Shown: positions 22,222-31,639 of the stretch, one piece after another
How the letters are laid out: each line of letters starts with the position of its first letter
Position numbering within the stretch: the stretch's first letter is position 1
Assembly: GCF_011758805.1 (NCBI RefSeq)
Contig: NZ_JAANOW010000003.1
Span: 589,472 to 653,471, forward strand
Reading direction: 5' to 3'
From: Mycolicibacterium fluoranthenivorans
GTDB lineage: Bacteria > Actinomycetota > Actinomycetes > Mycobacteriales > Mycobacteriaceae
DNA: 64,000 bases
Program-made: the position numbers and the translations under genes
Notes under the pieces: model-generated
Databases searched by the model: none
Seen by the model: the letters and a program-made list of their open reading frames with translations, nothing else
Told to the model about the DNA's origin: nothing

Positions 22222-24491
22222 GCCAGATCGCCCTCTTCAGGAACATTCGTTGCGTCCGTCGGCCCTGAGCTCTGCGGCTTGTTCTTCTCCGAAGCACGGG
22301 CCGCTTTGGCATCCTCCGCGGACATGATCGTCAGCAACGGCAATGCCGAGGTCTCGTGTTCGGCGATATGCTCTTCGAGGTGCCGAATCCGGTTGCCGAT
22401 CCGCGCCGCCAAGATCGGATTCACGTTGTGTAGTCGATCTCGGAGCTGGGCAGCCTCTTTCTTGTCCTCCGCAACCGTGGTGTCGGTGTAAACCCTGCTG
22501 CCGCAATAAGTCTTGCAGTCGTTCCGATTGGGCTCACCGTCGTTTTCCCGTGAGCATGCCATTGTTTCTGGCTTCATCGGATCGGCGAGGCACAGACACG
22601 CATGACCAGGGTTGTCCCGGACGGCCATGTCCGGGTCGCTGCGCAGTCGCCGCTCTTCCTTCTTCGATAGCTCAGCATAAGTGCCGGGAAACTGGTTGAC
22701 GGCGAACCTATTGAGAGCGTTTCCGAGTCGTTTGGCCGCTGGGCCGGATACCTTCATTCCGGTCTTGGCTGCGTTCGCGTGGTCCTGAAGAGTGTTGTAC
22801 AAGGCAGACGTACGTTCTTGGTCCATGGTCGCTGCAATGCCCGAAGTCATCGTGGACCCATAGCCGTCAGTGGTCGTCGACAACATGTGGCCGAACTGGA
22901 CGCCTGCTGCGAGGAGCCCTTCTGGTTGATTCACGATGTGCCAACAGACGCTGCGCCGGAAGCGGTCGAGAGTGACCGGCCCGCTTGGATCAACCGAAAT
23001 GTGGTGACTCGGATGAAGTTCGAGTGTAATCACCAACTCGTTGGCGTACGCGATGAGCTCTTTGAGCCATCGGCTCATCGACTCACTGGTCACGCTGCGG
23101 TCCCTCTCCATCGGACGTTTAGGCTGGTTTGGGGTGTTGGGGTGCTCGATCAGCTGATCCGACCCCGCAGCTGCGGCAAGGCTTTCGAGCGCCACGATTG
23201 CGTCCGCGCCGGGCTTGATAGTTGCCCATACCCACGGCTTTCCGTGGGGGTCTTGCTGATCATTCTCATCACAGACGGCTTTGTACATTCGCCCGTCGAT
23301 CCGATAAGAGTGGGCGCTGTCAGGGCGGCTCACCGTCCGGAGTACGCCGCGCGGGAGCTTTCTGCATTCCTCTCCCCGCATTCCCGTGCAGCTGCAAATC
23401 AGCACCGCCGCAGCAGCTCGGAGTATTCTTGGCAATCTGCCGGAGCGTATGTCCCTGTAGTCCAGGAACGGCAACCAGGGACGTCCTTCAATTGTGCATG
23501 AGACTGGAACCGGAATCGGTTGCGGAACGGTGGGATCAAGAACGTAATTACCGCCACGACGACGGCGCCAATACCCAAAGTCTTTACCGTGAATTATTCC
23601 GGTCCCTAGAGCGGTCAAGTACTCAGCAGCAACTCGCCCATCTCCATTTTGGGGCACCACCCCGTCGTGGGATGCCACCCATTTCTGAACGGCATCGAGC
23701 CCAGCTGATGAGCTTTCAGGGGGCTGAGGGCGGCTCGCTGCGATGTCTACCCATGCGACACCAGCAACAATGTCAGGGGCGCATTGGACAATTTGCCGGG
23801 ACCACCAGAGAAGCGGTGCAAACGTATCAGGGGCGATGATGGCTTTACTGTTGTCACCGGCACGTTCGCGGGAACGTCTGCCAAGGTCCTTCGCGAACCA
23901 TCTTGGCTGGACCATGCGGTCAGCTTGCGGCAGATAGACCGCTAGATGAGCTATGGCACCGATTCTGCCCAGGTCATTTTCCATTGATGACCGGCTGAGT
24001 CTGGCTTCCTCAGCAAGCAGATCTGTGGCGTAGGAGTCGAGCAGGTCGCCGGTAACGTCGCTGAGTCGAGCAACCCCCTCTTGGCCGAGGTATTGGCCGA
24101 AGTGACGGAAGGCTCCGAAACGTTGGGCAATCGACGACGCCGCTGGCCATTGTCGAGCAGTAGTGTCAGCGAGGTGCGAGACCGGTGTCGGCCTATTGAT
24201 GGACAGCCACACGATCCGTTTGAAGGAATTCACAAGGTGGGCAGGAAAAGAAAACTGCTGCTCGACGCCTCCACCGCCGGGTAGCCATCGAAGAGTCTGC
24301 AGTTCCCCGCGAGGTGCACCCATCGGCCGCAGAGACCAGACGCCGTCAGAGAACTTATTCATGGGAAGATCGGGACGCTTGAGTCGCAGTTGATGCACGA
24401 TCACAGGCCCGGATTCGACAACAGCCCAATCGACTGTGTCCATGTCGCCTAGAAAGGCAAAATCCATCGAGTCGGCCATGGGATCGCTCAT
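22218..24491 (-). CDS. Tyrosine recombinase family protein, third of three
   Basis: The 757-residue protein has an N-terminal SAM-like binding region and a C-terminal catalytic region. Visible positions include the first Arg in CTGMRGEECRKL, a second box VTLDRFRRSVCWHIV in which the usual His of HxxR appears to be Asp, and GHMLSTTTDGYGS with the probable nucleophile Tyr. A Cys-rich segment follows (HACLCLADP through NRNDCKTYCGS), which may bind zinc. Length and layout resemble TnpB of Tn554-like elements. Strand breakage may need the partner recombinases. Confidence 0.8.
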   Translation of the reverse strand: MSDPMADSMDFAFLGDMDTVDWAVVESGPVIVHQLRLKRPDLPMNKFSDGVWSLRPMGAPRGELQTLRWLPGGGGVEQQFSFPAHLVNSFKRIVWLSINRPTPVSHLADTTARQWPAASSIAQRFGAFRHFGQYLGQEGVARLSDVTGDLLDSYATDLLAEEARLSRSSMENDLGRIGAIAHLAVYLPQADRMVQPRWFAKDLGRRSRERAGDNSKAIIAPDTFAPLLWWSRQIVQCAPDIVAGVAWVDIAASRPQPPESSSAGLDAVQKWVASHDGVVPQNGDGRVAAEYLTALGTGIIHGKDFGYWRRRRGGNYVLDPTVPQPIPVPVSCTIEGRPWLPFLDYRDIRSGRLPRILRAAAAVLICSCTGMRGEECRKLPRGVLRTVSRPDSAHSYRIDGRMYKAVCDENDQQDPHGKPWVWATIKPGADAIVALESLAAAAGSDQLIEHPNTPNQPKRPMERDRSVTSESMSRWLKELIAYANELVITLELHPSHHISVDPSGPVTLDRFRRSVCWHIVNQPEGLLAAGVQFGHMLSTTTDGYGSTMTSGIAATMDQERTSALYNTLQDHANAAKTGMKVSGPAAKRLGNALNRFAVNQFPGTYAELSKKEERRLRSDPDMAVRDNPGHACLCLADPMKPETMACSRENDGEPNRNDCKTYCGSRVYTDTTVAEDKKEAAQLRDRLHNVNPILAARIGNRIRHLEEHIAEHETSALPLLTIMSAEDAKAARASEKNKPQSSGPTDATNVPEEGDLA

Positions 24492-26182
24492 GTGTACTTC
24501 CCATTCAGCAGCAGAGTAATTTCGGCTCGGTCCACATCTGTGATCGCCCCGTCAGCAACTCGGTATTCATCGGCGGCAATCAGGGTGCGGTCGTCGAGAA
24601 GGGAGATGAGGCACCCATAGGCCATAGCGCGGAAGTCGGTCCAATCGGGTCCATCGGTCGAGGCAATAGCCTCCAGCTGATGGCGCAATTCGATGAGCCG
24701 AGGGAGGTGGCGAGGCGTGGCAAAAGCATGGGTGCATTGCAGGCACAACAGAAAGTCGTCGCCGCAGGGCTTGCCAGTCAAGGGGTGGTGTTCGAAGTCC
24801 ACGCAACCACCGATAGTCGTGTCGGTGTCGGCTGACGTGTCCGCACGTTCAAATCTCATTTTGAGATGGGCCTCGGCGTTCTCGATCACCGCCCAAAGGC
24901 CTGTCTCAACGGCCTCGGTCATCAGCCGTTCCCGTTCGCCTTCTGATGCTGCGACGTAAAGGGTGGACCACGTTGCGCGCGAATGCCCTTGAGGCGTCCG
25001 GTCAACGAGGACACGCACCGTTTTACGAATGCGATTGAACGAGATCGGCACGTCCTCGTTTGGCCACCAATTTAGCCTGTTCTTCCTATGGATTTCAGTG
25101 TGCCGCAGACCAATCTGAGGGCAGTCTCTTCGGCCGCCCCTTCCCGGCCAGTAGACGATGAGACGGTCAGCGCCCGGAAGATCGTGCGCGGCTAAAAAGT
25201 CACGGGCCGGTTGCGTCATCTCGATGATTCTCGTCATCGCGCGGCGCGCATTCTTCGGGATCACGTGCGCGTCGTACTGGTCGCTGTGCCGACGCCTCTT
25301 CTCATCTTCTACGGTCAGTATCTCCTCCGCGACGCCGAGCCCCGGAGCGCCAGACGGGACCTTCCGCTCGTTGATCTGCGTGAAATTCGCTCCTTCCAGG
25401 CACGCAATGAGAACAGCGATAGCCACCGCGCCTTCGTAACTCACGAACAGCATCGGTCGCCCACGGGTGACGCCCGACGATCTGTTGTCATGTACTGGTA
25501 TACCTAACGCGTTGCGCGCAGAATCAGATTGAGGTGCGCCCGTCGCGGCCAGTTCACCAAGGGCGTCTGCCCGAGCCAAATTTTGAGGTGAGAGCCTCTG
25601 GTAATGAGACTGTTTCAATAGCAACAAGTTTGGATGGATGCGTCGAAACTCCGCATTGACGGCCGCCGCCGCCGCCTCTCGAATTGTCTCAAATACATCG
25701 ATCTCTAGGGGCTGAGACTCGTCACTCTCCCTCTTCGGTAGCCGCCGTTCCAGATTTTTCGGCAAGTCCGGGTGGAGCCGATGAGGATAACGCCGAAGCA
25801 CCTGCCGCAGTGTGCCCAGGTTCTTGCGTCGGCTGTTGTTCTTGGTAGGGCTTTTTCCCAGGTGAAGCAGGTAGGTGTTCCATCGATTGGGGCTCAACTC
25901 GCTTAAGCTGCGGACGTCGTTGTCGCCACACCATCGCGCGAACTCCTTGATGATGACGTAGTTGCCCCGCGCCGTGTATGCGCTCTTCCAAGTTCCGTTC
26001 GCTCCGGTGAGAGCTTCAACTGCATCGGCAAGCTGAACCCGCAGCACTGCATCACACGACCAACTCGAGAAGTCAAGCACCACAGGCGAATATGATCCAT
26101 GGAGGGAAGCGACGATCACCTCGGGATTCTCGCGACGAGTGACGATGCCGTCCTCCGAAGTGCGGCGCTGACCTGCAGTCAT
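24488..26182 (-). CDS. Tyrosine recombinase-like protein, second of three, degenerate active site
   Basis: The 564-residue protein has an N-terminal core-binding region (WCGDNDVRSLSELSPNRW) and a recombinase-like C-terminal half with SFNRIRKTVRVLV and GHSRATWSTLYVA, where Tyr could be the nucleophile. At the usual first Arg box I read ACLEGANFTQI, with no Arg. A Cys/His cluster (GGCVDFEHHPL, PCGDDFLLCLQC) follows. It overlaps both neighbours by four bases. It probably acts as a structural partner in a recombinase complex, although divergence could hide an active site. Confidence 0.7.
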   Translation of the reverse strand: MTAGQRRTSEDGIVTRRENPEVIVASLHGSYSPVVLDFSSWSCDAVLRVQLADAVEALTGANGTWKSAYTARGNYVIIKEFARWCGDNDVRSLSELSPNRWNTYLLHLGKSPTKNNSRRKNLGTLRQVLRRYPHRLHPDLPKNLERRLPKRESDESQPLEIDVFETIREAAAAAVNAEFRRIHPNLLLLKQSHYQRLSPQNLARADALGELAATGAPQSDSARNALGIPVHDNRSSGVTRGRPMLFVSYEGAVAIAVLIACLEGANFTQINERKVPSGAPGLGVAEEILTVEDEKRRRHSDQYDAHVIPKNARRAMTRIIEMTQPARDFLAAHDLPGADRLIVYWPGRGGRRDCPQIGLRHTEIHRKNRLNWWPNEDVPISFNRIRKTVRVLVDRTPQGHSRATWSTLYVAASEGERERLMTEAVETGLWAVIENAEAHLKMRFERADTSADTDTTIGGCVDFEHHPLTGKPCGDDFLLCLQCTHAFATPRHLPRLIELRHQLEAIASTDGPDWTDFRAMAYGCLISLLDDRTLIAADEYRVADGAITDVDRAEITLLLNGKYT

Positions 26183-27657
26183 GCGCCATCCCCGGTCAGA
26201 TCCCGAATCTCCGAAAGTTCCTGCGCGAAGGACGACACCATGTCGCGAATCGTTGTGCCGGCGTTTAAGGAACCAAACAAGCGATCGAATCGAAGTCGCT
26301 GCACGCGAGGCAAATAGGTGTTCCGCGTCGTCTCAACGGACTTATGCCCCAACACGTCTTTAACCGTTCGGAATACCTCGTCGTACCTCGTACCGTCTCC
26401 GTATGCGACGTCCTCGTTCCACCCATGCATTGCATCAAGGCGCTGGTGCAATCTGACAGTTAGCGCCAGCGCGAAACTGAACCGAAGAGAATGTGGCGTC
26501 ACGGTCAGTTCGTCAGTTGCCGCGCCGCCAGTCGCTTCAACTGCCGCCCAAAGCCGGTCATTGGCCGCATCGAATACCCCGATCCACGACTCATGGTGAT
26601 ACGGCGTTCCGCCTTCATTGAGCCACAATGCCATCGGCTCAGGCCGTCCGTCGCGCAGCCAGAACAGGCGCCGCCGGGTGGCTGACTTCATGGTGTTCAG
26701 AGACATAACGACCCCGTCATCTTGAACGACTTCGAATGTGCCCTTTCGAGCGCGTCGAACCTCCGTTACCCAGATGATGTCGTCAATGGCGTCGTAGCGT
26801 CCTTCGCGTATCGCCCGCCGAACGGCAGCGGCCCGGCCAACTTTCACATAAGTGCTCAGCGTCCGACTTACGGTCGGAGCCGAGTACCACATCCGCGCCT
26901 TGCTGTACTTGGCGATCGCCGCAGGCAACTTCGCCTCGATTACGCCTTCCGTCGGTAGTTCTGCCAGCAAGAGCGAACCCGCTTCCTGCACGCGTAAGCC
27001 AGTCGAATAGACGAAGTCAGTAAAGACTGTGTTGCGCAACGAATTACGGACACGGCATGATTTGTCCTCACCAGCCGTGCGCCACTGATTCGGACCGACA
27101 CGTTCGATCCCGCGACCGCGCAGCCCGACGTCACGCCACAGCCTGTACGTCCCCGGGACGATCCACCGATCCCGCTCCTGGCGCACGAGTACCTCGTTCG
27201 CCCTCCCACCGGGCACCCTCGTCGCACCCCGCCCACCTGGCACTGGGTTCGACTCGATTGAGGGGCCGTTCGGCCCGATAGGAATCTTGCGGCTCACCGC
27301 CCAGTCGTACAAGTCCCTTAGCGCAAAGACCGCCTTGTTCCATGTGGACCCCGCCACCGTGTCAGCGAACTGATGGTGATCGGTTCGCCGGATCTTGTAG
27401 TCAATGAAGTCGTCTTCCGTTGCTTCCAGCCACATCAGGGGATCAGCCTGACGTCCGAGGAAGCCGCACCACATCGCAATCTCCAGCGCATAGGTCCTGC
27501 GAGACAACAGGTCCAGTGAAGTGAACTTCGGGCACGAAGTGAAATAGAGGACTAGCCATTCGTCGAGTTCGCCCTTGTCGGATAGCAAGATCGGCGTCCC
27601 CTTGACGATTCCCAGGGGGTATTCGCTAGCACTTGCCAGACGGTGGGCATCCAGCAC
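26179..27657 (-). CDS. Tyrosine recombinase, first of three
   Basis: The protein has an N-terminal core-binding domain and a complete catalytic set: Arg in STGLRVQEAGSLLL, HSLR in VTPHSLRFSFAL, and LGHKSVETTRNTYLP with His and the Tyr nucleophile. It is the most canonical of the three and probably the catalytic member. The start is uncertain. The frame is open to 27843, beyond the ligD junction, and there is no ATG before the conserved region; GTG at 27657 is proposed (492 residues), but no ribosome site decides it. Confidence 0.75.
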   Translation of the reverse strand: MLDAHRLASASEYPLGIVKGTPILLSDKGELDEWLVLYFTSCPKFTSLDLLSRRTYALEIAMWCGFLGRQADPLMWLEATEDDFIDYKIRRTDHHQFADTVAGSTWNKAVFALRDLYDWAVSRKIPIGPNGPSIESNPVPGGRGATRVPGGRANEVLVRQERDRWIVPGTYRLWRDVGLRGRGIERVGPNQWRTAGEDKSCRVRNSLRNTVFTDFVYSTGLRVQEAGSLLLAELPTEGVIEAKLPAAIAKYSKARMWYSAPTVSRTLSTYVKVGRAAAVRRAIREGRYDAIDDIIWVTEVRRARKGTFEVVQDDGVVMSLNTMKSATRRRLFWLRDGRPEPMALWLNEGGTPYHHESWIGVFDAANDRLWAAVEATGGAATDELTVTPHSLRFSFALALTVRLHQRLDAMHGWNEDVAYGDGTRYDEVFRTVKDVLGHKSVETTRNTYLPRVQRLRFDRLFGSLNAGTTIRDMVSSFAQELSEIRDLTGDGA

Positions 27658-28762
27658 GGTGGAGTACCCCGTCGGCCAAGTCTCCCGCCGTGATGTTGTC
27701 AGAACTGTCCACGTCTTTGCTGGTGCGGCAGCGGTGAGCACCCCCACAACGTAGGCCGGATCCCGAGTTGATCCCGCCCGACACGCCCGCACATAGCCAC
27801 TTCCTAGAGAACCCGCGCGGGTAGGGCAGATCAGCCAACCCACGTTCCTCGTCGGTACGTACCATCTCCAGCAGCGGCTGCAGCGAATGCGGCGTGTCGT
27901 CGATATCCGCCCAGGGATCGTCGCGCTGGGCTACCAGGGCCGCGACCGTCGCGATGGTGTAGTCGTCGGGGTCGGCGTCGGCCAGCTCGGCCCAGGTGAG
28001 TGGCATCGACACCGTGGCGATCGGGGTCTTGCGTACCGAATAGGCCGAAGCGAAGGTGCGGTCCCGGGCGTTCTGGTTGTAATCGATGAAAAGCCGCTTG
28101 CCACGCTCTTCTTTCCACCACGAGGTGGTCACCGCGTCGGGTGCGCGGCGTTCCACCTCCCGGGCGAGGGCGATACCGGCCCGGCGCACCGCGATGAAAT
28201 CCCAGTCGGGCTTGATCCGGATGAACACGTGCACACCCCGTCCACCCGAGGTCTTCGGATACCCGATGTAGCCGAGCTCGTCGAGGACGGGTTTGAGCAC
28301 CTCGACGGCGATCCGGCGGGCATCGGCGAAGTCGGTGCCCGGCTGTGGATCGAGATCCACCCGTAGCTCGTCGGGATGCTCGGTGTCCGGGCAGCGGACC
28401 TGCCACGGATGCAACGTCACCGTGCCCATCTGGGCGGCCCAGATGATCGCGGACGGGTGGGTGACCTTCAAGGCGTCCGCGGTCCGTCCGGACGGGAACG
28501 TCACCGTGCAGGTCTGCAGGTAGTCGGGATGTTTCTGCGGGATGCGCTTCTGGTATATCTCCTCGCCCTCGATACCGTCGGGGAAACGCTGCAGATGCGT
28601 GGGCCGGTCCTTCAGCAGCGCGACCATCCGGTCGGCCACGGCCAGGTAGTGGTTGACGACATCGCGCTTGGTGTAGCCCGGCTCGGGGAAGTACACCTTG
28701 CCGGGGCTGGTCAGCCGGACGGCGACACCGTCGACGTCGAGTTCTTCCGCGGGAGTGGCCAT
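27626..28762 (-). CDS. LigD-type polymerase/primase, 3' end replaced
   Basis: The first about 315 residues are a LigD-like primase-polymerase domain: VDLDPQPG with the catalytic Asp pair, KTSGGRGVHVFIRI, and DYNQNARDRT. It resembles Rv3730c (about 346 residues) and would act with LigC in repair. At ADLPYP the expected C-terminus is lost and 63 unrelated residues encoded by the recombinase-side DNA follow to a stop at 27626. The catalytic core is intact, so the product may still work. The ATG at 28762 overlaps the ligC stop (TGATG). Confidence 0.8.
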   Translation of the reverse strand: MATPAEELDVDGVAVRLTSPGKVYFPEPGYTKRDVVNHYLAVADRMVALLKDRPTHLQRFPDGIEGEEIYQKRIPQKHPDYLQTCTVTFPSGRTADALKVTHPSAIIWAAQMGTVTLHPWQVRCPDTEHPDELRVDLDPQPGTDFADARRIAVEVLKPVLDELGYIGYPKTSGGRGVHVFIRIKPDWDFIAVRRAGIALAREVERRAPDAVTTSWWKEERGKRLFIDYNQNARDRTFASAYSVRKTPIATVSMPLTWAELADADPDDYTIATVAALVAQRDDPWADIDDTPHSLQPLLEMVRTDEERGLADLPYPRGFSRKWLCAGVSGGINSGSGLRCGGAHRCRTSKDVDSSDNITAGDLADGVLHRAGCPPSGKC

Positions 28763-29856
28763 CAACCCATTCTCCTGTCGCTTCGCTCATCCTGGTCCCC
28801 CAGGACGTCGTGCAGGTCATAGATCAGCGGGGTGTCCAATTGCGCGAAGGTGCAACTCGACGGTTCGCGGTCCGGCCGCCAGCGCAGGAATTTCACCGCA
28901 TGCCGGAATCGCTGCCCATGGGAGGCACTGCCCTCCATCTGGTCATAGGCCACCTCGCACACCCGCTCGGGGCGGACGGGGATCCAGCGTTTGTCCGCCG
29001 CCGAGTTCCAGCGGCTGGGGTCGCCGTCGCGGACTTCATCGCCCTCACGCAGCGGTTCCAGATCGGCCAGCAGCGTCAGCCGGTCCTTGGCGGTGAACGA
29101 GGCGGCACCGCCGACCATCTGCAGTTCGCCGTCATCGCGATACAGCCCGAGCAGGATGGAGCCGACGCCCGCGCCGCTCTTGTGGATCCGGTACCCGAGC
29201 GCCACGCAGTCGGCATCACGGTGGTGTTTGATCTTCACCATCTCGCGCTTGCCCGGTAGGTACGGCCCCTCCAGACGCTTGGCGATCACACCGTCCAGCC
29301 CGGCACCTTCGAAGGTGTCCAGCCACTGGGCGCCGACGGCGGGATCGGCGGTGGTGCGGGTGACATGGCACCACTTCTTCTCCGCGTCCTTCTCCGAGAT
29401 CGCCGCCAGCAGTGCCACCCGACGGTCCCGAAACGGCTCGGCGAGCAGCGAGCGGTCACCGAGCGCCAACGCATCGAAACCGATGAAATGCGCCGGGGTC
29501 TGCTCGGCCAGCATCTTGATCCGGCTGGCCGCCGGGTGGATGCGCTGGCTCAACGACTCCCAGTCCAGTCGGATGCGTCCGTCGACCTCCCTGGGTACGA
29601 CCACTTCACCGTCCAGCACGCACCGGTAGGCGAGTTCGTCGCGCAGCGCATCGAGCAGCTCGGGAAAGTACCGGCCGAGCTCCTTCCCGCTACGCGACTG
29701 CAGGACCACCTCGTCACCATCGCGAAAGGCCAGCGCCCGGAAACCATCCCACTTCGGCTCGAACGACCACACCCCGGCCTCGTCGGGAACTTTCCCGGCG
29801 GCTTTGGCCAGCATCGGGTCGACGGGCGGCAACACGGGTAGATCCACGATTCCCAT
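28762..29856 (-). CDS. ligC: ATP-dependent DNA ligase (LigC)
   Basis: The 364-residue protein contains the nucleotidyl-transfer motif EPKWDGFRAL (Lys accepts AMP), LDGEVVVP (motif III region), GLDGVIAKR (motif IV) and KIKHHRDADCVALG (motif V), followed by an OB-fold domain with RWRPDREPSSCTF. Length and neighbours match mycobacterial LigC (Rv3731). It seals nicks in minor repair pathways and is translationally coupled to the polymerase-domain gene. A paralogue lies at 35747-36826. Confidence 0.9.
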   Translation of the reverse strand: MGIVDLPVLPPVDPMLAKAAGKVPDEAGVWSFEPKWDGFRALAFRDGDEVVLQSRSGKELGRYFPELLDALRDELAYRCVLDGEVVVPREVDGRIRLDWESLSQRIHPAASRIKMLAEQTPAHFIGFDALALGDRSLLAEPFRDRRVALLAAISEKDAEKKWCHVTRTTADPAVGAQWLDTFEGAGLDGVIAKRLEGPYLPGKREMVKIKHHRDADCVALGYRIHKSGAGVGSILLGLYRDDGELQMVGGAASFTAKDRLTLLADLEPLREGDEVRDGDPSRWNSAADKRWIPVRPERVCEVAYDQMEGSASHGQRFRHAVKFLRWRPDREPSSCTFAQLDTPLIYDLHDVLGDQDERSDRRMG

Positions 29857-30011
29857 ACTCGTGCAGACCGCCGAGCGGGGACAATGTCATCGCGGGCTGC
29901 GGAGGGCGGCCGTATTCGTCGGTACACCCGCGTAACGCTCGACGCGTTGGCGTGCACTCATCTCGGTAGTCCTCGGCGGAACCACCGCCGCGGGAGCCAA
30001 AGGAGATCGTC

Positions 30012-30515
30012 ATGAGCACTGTCATCCCCGAGACCGCCAACGAGGCATCCACACCAGAGGTCGTTGCCACCTGGATAGGCGACGCCCTGGCCCGCTACGG
30101 GCTCGCCACCGTGCTCGCATGGATCGGGCTGCTGAAGTTCACCTCCTACGAAGCTCAAGGTATCCAACCGCTGGTCGCCAACAGCCCCTTCATGAGCTGG
30201 TTGTATCAGGTGTTCTCTGAGACGACGTTCTCGACGATTCTCGGCATCATCGAGGTGACTGCCGCAGTCCTGCTCGCCGTCAAGCCGTGGTGGCCGAGAT
30301 GGTCACTGGTGGGCAGCGTGATGTCCATCGGTTTGTTCGTGGCCACCATCAGCTTCCTGTTCACCACCCCGGGGATCGGGGAAGAGGCCGCGGGCGGGTT
30401 CCCCCTCCTCTCGATGACCGGCCAGTTCCTGATCAAAGACGTCGCCCTACTGGGGATCTCGGTCTGGACGCTCGCAGATGCGTTACGCGCCGCGCGGATT
30501 GCCCACCAAGCGTGA
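30012..30515 (+). CDS. DUF417/RclC-like membrane protein
   Basis: The 167-residue protein has four membrane helices. The motif WIGLLKFTSYEAQGIQPLVANSPFM after the first helix is typical of DUF417 proteins, which include RclC of the reactive-chlorine response of E. coli. The exact function is unknown. AGGAGATCGTC lies just before the ATG. The ECF sigma gene follows 110 bases downstream on the same strand, which may link it to an envelope or oxidative stress response. Confidence 0.8.
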   Translation: MSTVIPETANEASTPEVVATWIGDALARYGLATVLAWIGLLKFTSYEAQGIQPLVANSPFMSWLYQVFSETTFSTILGIIEVTAAVLLAVKPWWPRWSLVGSVMSIGLFVATISFLFTTPGIGEEAAGGFPLLSMTGQFLIKDVALLGISVWTLADALRAARIAHQA

Positions 30516-30624
30516 GGGGTCGGGGTTTGACTCGCGTGCGCCGTTCATCGCTGCACGCCCCGAAGCCGCCCGAGCGACTTCGACCACCCCCGAAATCCCG
30601 CTGAGGGATACGATCTTGACCGTC

Positions 30625-31260
30625 ATGGCCAGAACAGCGAGCGATGAAGAAGATCTGGTGGCCGCGCTCAAGGACGGCGATCTGTCGGCCTTCACCTCCC
30701 TCGTGGACCGCCATGCCCCGGCAATGCTGCGGGTTGCGCAAGGGTATGTGCCCAGCCGCGAAATCGCCGAAGAGGTCGTGCAGGAGACGTGGATTGCGCT
30801 GCTGAAGGGCATCGCTTCCTTCGAGGGCCGATCCTCCCTGCGCACTTGGCTTTTCACGGTATTGATCAACATCGCCAAACGCCGCGGCATGCGCGAGCGT
30901 CGCGACGCCGACATGACAGTGATGGCCTTCACCGGCGGCACCGTGGACCCGTCGCGCTTCCGCGATGGCGACGATCCGTACCCGGGACACTGGAGACCCG
31001 ACGAAGCCCCGTCTCCGTTCCCGGACACGCCGGAGGGCTCTGTGCTCGGTAAGGAACTGATGGGGCTTGCGCGACAGGAACTCGACAGACTGCCCGAGCG
31101 CCAACGTGTGGTCGTGACCATGCGCGACATGCTCGGACTGGACTCGGCAGAGGTGCGCGAACTGCTCGACATCAGCGTAGCCAACCAACGAGTCCTCCTC
31201 CATCGAGGTCGTGCTGCCATCAGGCAGGCCCTCGAGGACTATCTGAAGGAAATGCCATGA
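30625..31260 (+). CDS. ECF-type RNA polymerase sigma factor
   Basis: The roughly 211-residue protein has a sigma-2 region (FTSLVDRHAPAMLRVAQG, then EEVVQETWIALLKG and SLRTWLFTVLINIAKRR) and a sigma-4 helix-turn-helix (RQRVVVTMRDMLGLDSAEVRELLDIS). Between them is a longer linker of about 60 residues. The ATG at 30625 is given; a TTG at 30616 has a better spaced GAGGG site and may be the true start. The anti-sigma gene overlaps its stop by four bases (ATGA). Confidence 0.9.
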   Translation: MARTASDEEDLVAALKDGDLSAFTSLVDRHAPAMLRVAQGYVPSREIAEEVVQETWIALLKGIASFEGRSSLRTWLFTVLINIAKRRGMRERRDADMTVMAFTGGTVDPSRFRDGDDPYPGHWRPDEAPSPFPDTPEGSVLGKELMGLARQELDRLPERQRVVVTMRDMLGLDSAEVRELLDISVANQRVLLHRGRAAIRQALEDYLKEMP

Positions 31261-31496
31261 CAACCGGGCCGATGGACTGCAACGAACTCGTTGAACTGGT
31301 CACGGGGTACCTCGATGGTTCCCTCGATCTTGACCAACGGGCGCGATTCGACGTCCACTTGCTCGAATGCGACGGTTGTGCCAACTACCTTCGGCAATTC
31401 CGGAGCACCGTCGCGATCGTCGGCACGATTCCCGCCGGGGAGCTCGACCCGACGTTTCGCGAGCGGCTCATCGAGGCGTTCAAGGACTGGACCTAG
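31257..31496 (+). CDS. Anti-sigma factor, zf-HC2 zinc-binding domain
   Basis: The 79-residue protein carries the zinc anti-sigma motif in FDVHLLECDGCANYL (His-x3-Cys-x2-Cys) and a leading CNELVELVTGYLDGSL. It has no membrane segment, so it is a soluble anti-sigma factor that should hold the sigma encoded just upstream. Zinc or thiol chemistry usually controls release in this family. Confidence 0.88.
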   Translation: MTTGPMDCNELVELVTGYLDGSLDLDQRARFDVHLLECDGCANYLRQFRSTVAIVGTIPAGELDPTFRERLIEAFKDWT

Positions 31497-31639
31497 CCGT
31501 TCTGCCTCGCCGAGGCCTGCAGCATGCACTTATCCACCGCTGCAACGGATTTTGCGCGTCCCCTGTTCGTGCGTCGCGCACCCTGGCGATCGCCTCCGGA
31601 TGGTCGAAGTGCTCCTCGACGGTGACAACCCGTATGCGG

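Larger units (their letters stand above)
21660..27820 (-). mobile_element. Three-recombinase transposon-like module (Tn554/RIT type)
   Basis: Four overlapping minus-strand genes form one unit: three large tyrosine-recombinase-family genes (start near 27657, then 26182 and 24491) and a small coiled-coil gene (22221-21703). Each junction overlaps by four bases. This matches Tn554-like tnpA-tnpB-tnpC or recombinase-in-trio elements. Base use is less GC-rich than in the neighbours. The right edge lies near 27811-27820 in the ligD-polymerase gene; the left edge is near the GNAT remnant. I found no clear terminal repeats or target duplication, so the ends are approximate. It may be the integration module of the whole left-hand island. 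Confidence 0.65.

Noticed and set aside
22779..23501. 240-codon plus-strand frame within the recombinase region
   Set aside because: It is antisense to the third recombinase gene, which has catalytic motifs and overlaps its neighbours as an operon.
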